In this document: positions 63,720 to 64,000 of the stretch, in pieces
How positions within the stretch are numbered: the first letter of the stretch is position 1
Layout: every line of letters begins with the position of its first letter
Assembly: GCF_000179595.2 (NCBI RefSeq)
Contig: NZ_JH556653.1
Coordinates: 399,964 to 463,963 of the forward strand
DNA length: 64,000 nt
DNA from: Acetivibrio cellulolyticus CD2
Lineage (GTDB): Bacteria; Bacillota; Clostridia; Acetivibrionales; Acetivibrionaceae
Direction: 5' to 3'
Position numbers and translations under genes: made by a program
Notes under the pieces: generated by a model
Databases searched by the model: none
Told to the model about the DNA's origin: nothing
Seen by the model: only the letters and a program-made list of their open reading frames with translations

Positions 63720-64000
63720 TTAGGGTTTTCAAATTTTCGGCAAGGGTATTCAAAATCACACAGGGGTATTCAAATCGCAGAAAGCGCCGTAGAATGGGCG
63801 CTTTCTGCAGCTTTCCACGTTCCACCGCCGGTTGTCGTCAGAATGTACAGATGCAGAAATCCGGCTGTGTGGTTCCATTGATTTGCCCGGAGTGTAGATG
63901 TGACTTCACGCAGATGGCGAAGTGTGACTATAAAATAAGCCTCAATTTTCTTAGCCAAGACTGAGTCTTTATCGAGGATACCAACCTACTCCAGGCAACA
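63720..64000. other. Junction sequence beyond the broken recombinase
   Basis: GC-richer than the flanks. It holds a perfect 12-bp hairpin (GCAGAAAGCGCC, 63777-63788 with 63797-63808, 8-nt loop) and two GGGTATTCAAA direct repeats at about 63745-63775. Open frames on both strands are short and unrecognised. It may be the border of an integrated element. Confidence 0.45.

Overview
The window looks like a chromosomal segment of an anaerobic, endospore-forming, low-GC clostridium. The evidence is AT-rich genes with strong AGGAGG ribosome sites, a GerA/GerC/GerB germination operon, two rubrerythrins with a PerR-type repressor, a cytosolic [NiFe] hydrogenase, a siroheme sulfite-reductase-like protein, and two large exported proteins ending in three S-layer-homology (SLH) repeats. 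Species cannot be fixed from the sequence; a cellulolytic-type clostridium is a guess. Most genes lie on the minus strand.

Layout. 1-3180: rubrerythrin, a yjdF gene behind a yjdF-type riboswitch, and a TetR / zinc-ribbon / metallo-beta-lactamase-fold operon with a perfect palindrome in the tetR promoter. 3362-18945: one long minus-strand catabolic island read from a consensus promoter at 17822-17850. In transcription order it encodes ATP-dependent hydantoinase/oxoprolinase-type subunits B and A, a urea/amide-type ABC importer (binding protein, two permeases, two ATPases), type I glutamine synthetase, a class III aminotransferase, an iron alcohol dehydrogenase and two-subunit L-serine dehydratase. 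An IclR regulator sits upstream, and 15-bp palindromic sites flank the promoter. I read the island as import and fermentation of a cyclic amide, lactam or ureide with nitrogen capture.

19153-27620: a DUF6273-like gene, a small orphan gene, initiator tRNA-fMet, an HNH protein, a toxin-antitoxin pair, and a LysR gene divergent from a CoA-disulfide-reductase/rhodanese protein plus a sulfite-reductase-like ferredoxin protein. A second copy of the LysR-type box lies in front of a decayed iron/cobalamin-type ABC transporter, whose binding-protein and permease genes are fused by an internal deletion. 28110-38250: SLH protein 1, a Ca2+-type P-ATPase, a TerB-like protein, the perR-rubrerythrin operon, ZIP and ABC-ATPase gene remnants, and an SfsA-like nuclease gene, with many worn insertion-sequence ends.

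38997-45335: a compact locus with a cupin, an unrecognised 163-aa protein, a Staygreen-family protein, a ferritin (with an in-frame stop early in the gene), a hydrogenase maturation protease, [NiFe] hydrogenase large and small subunits, a cytochrome-b5-type protein and a truncated ferritin-like gene. This is the best candidate for an undescribed redox/metal system. 45819-46660 is a broken IS1182-type transposase. 47153-57904 is a regulatory and surface unit: a 7TM histidine kinase, a response regulator with an SARP/BTAD output, a lone receiver, and a 2467-aa lectin-rich SLH protein. The receiver promoter carries two perfect 11-bp direct repeats ending 9 bp before the -10, the geometry expected for a SARP-type activator. 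58247-62274 is the germinant-receptor operon, followed by a headless serine recombinase at 62566-63690.
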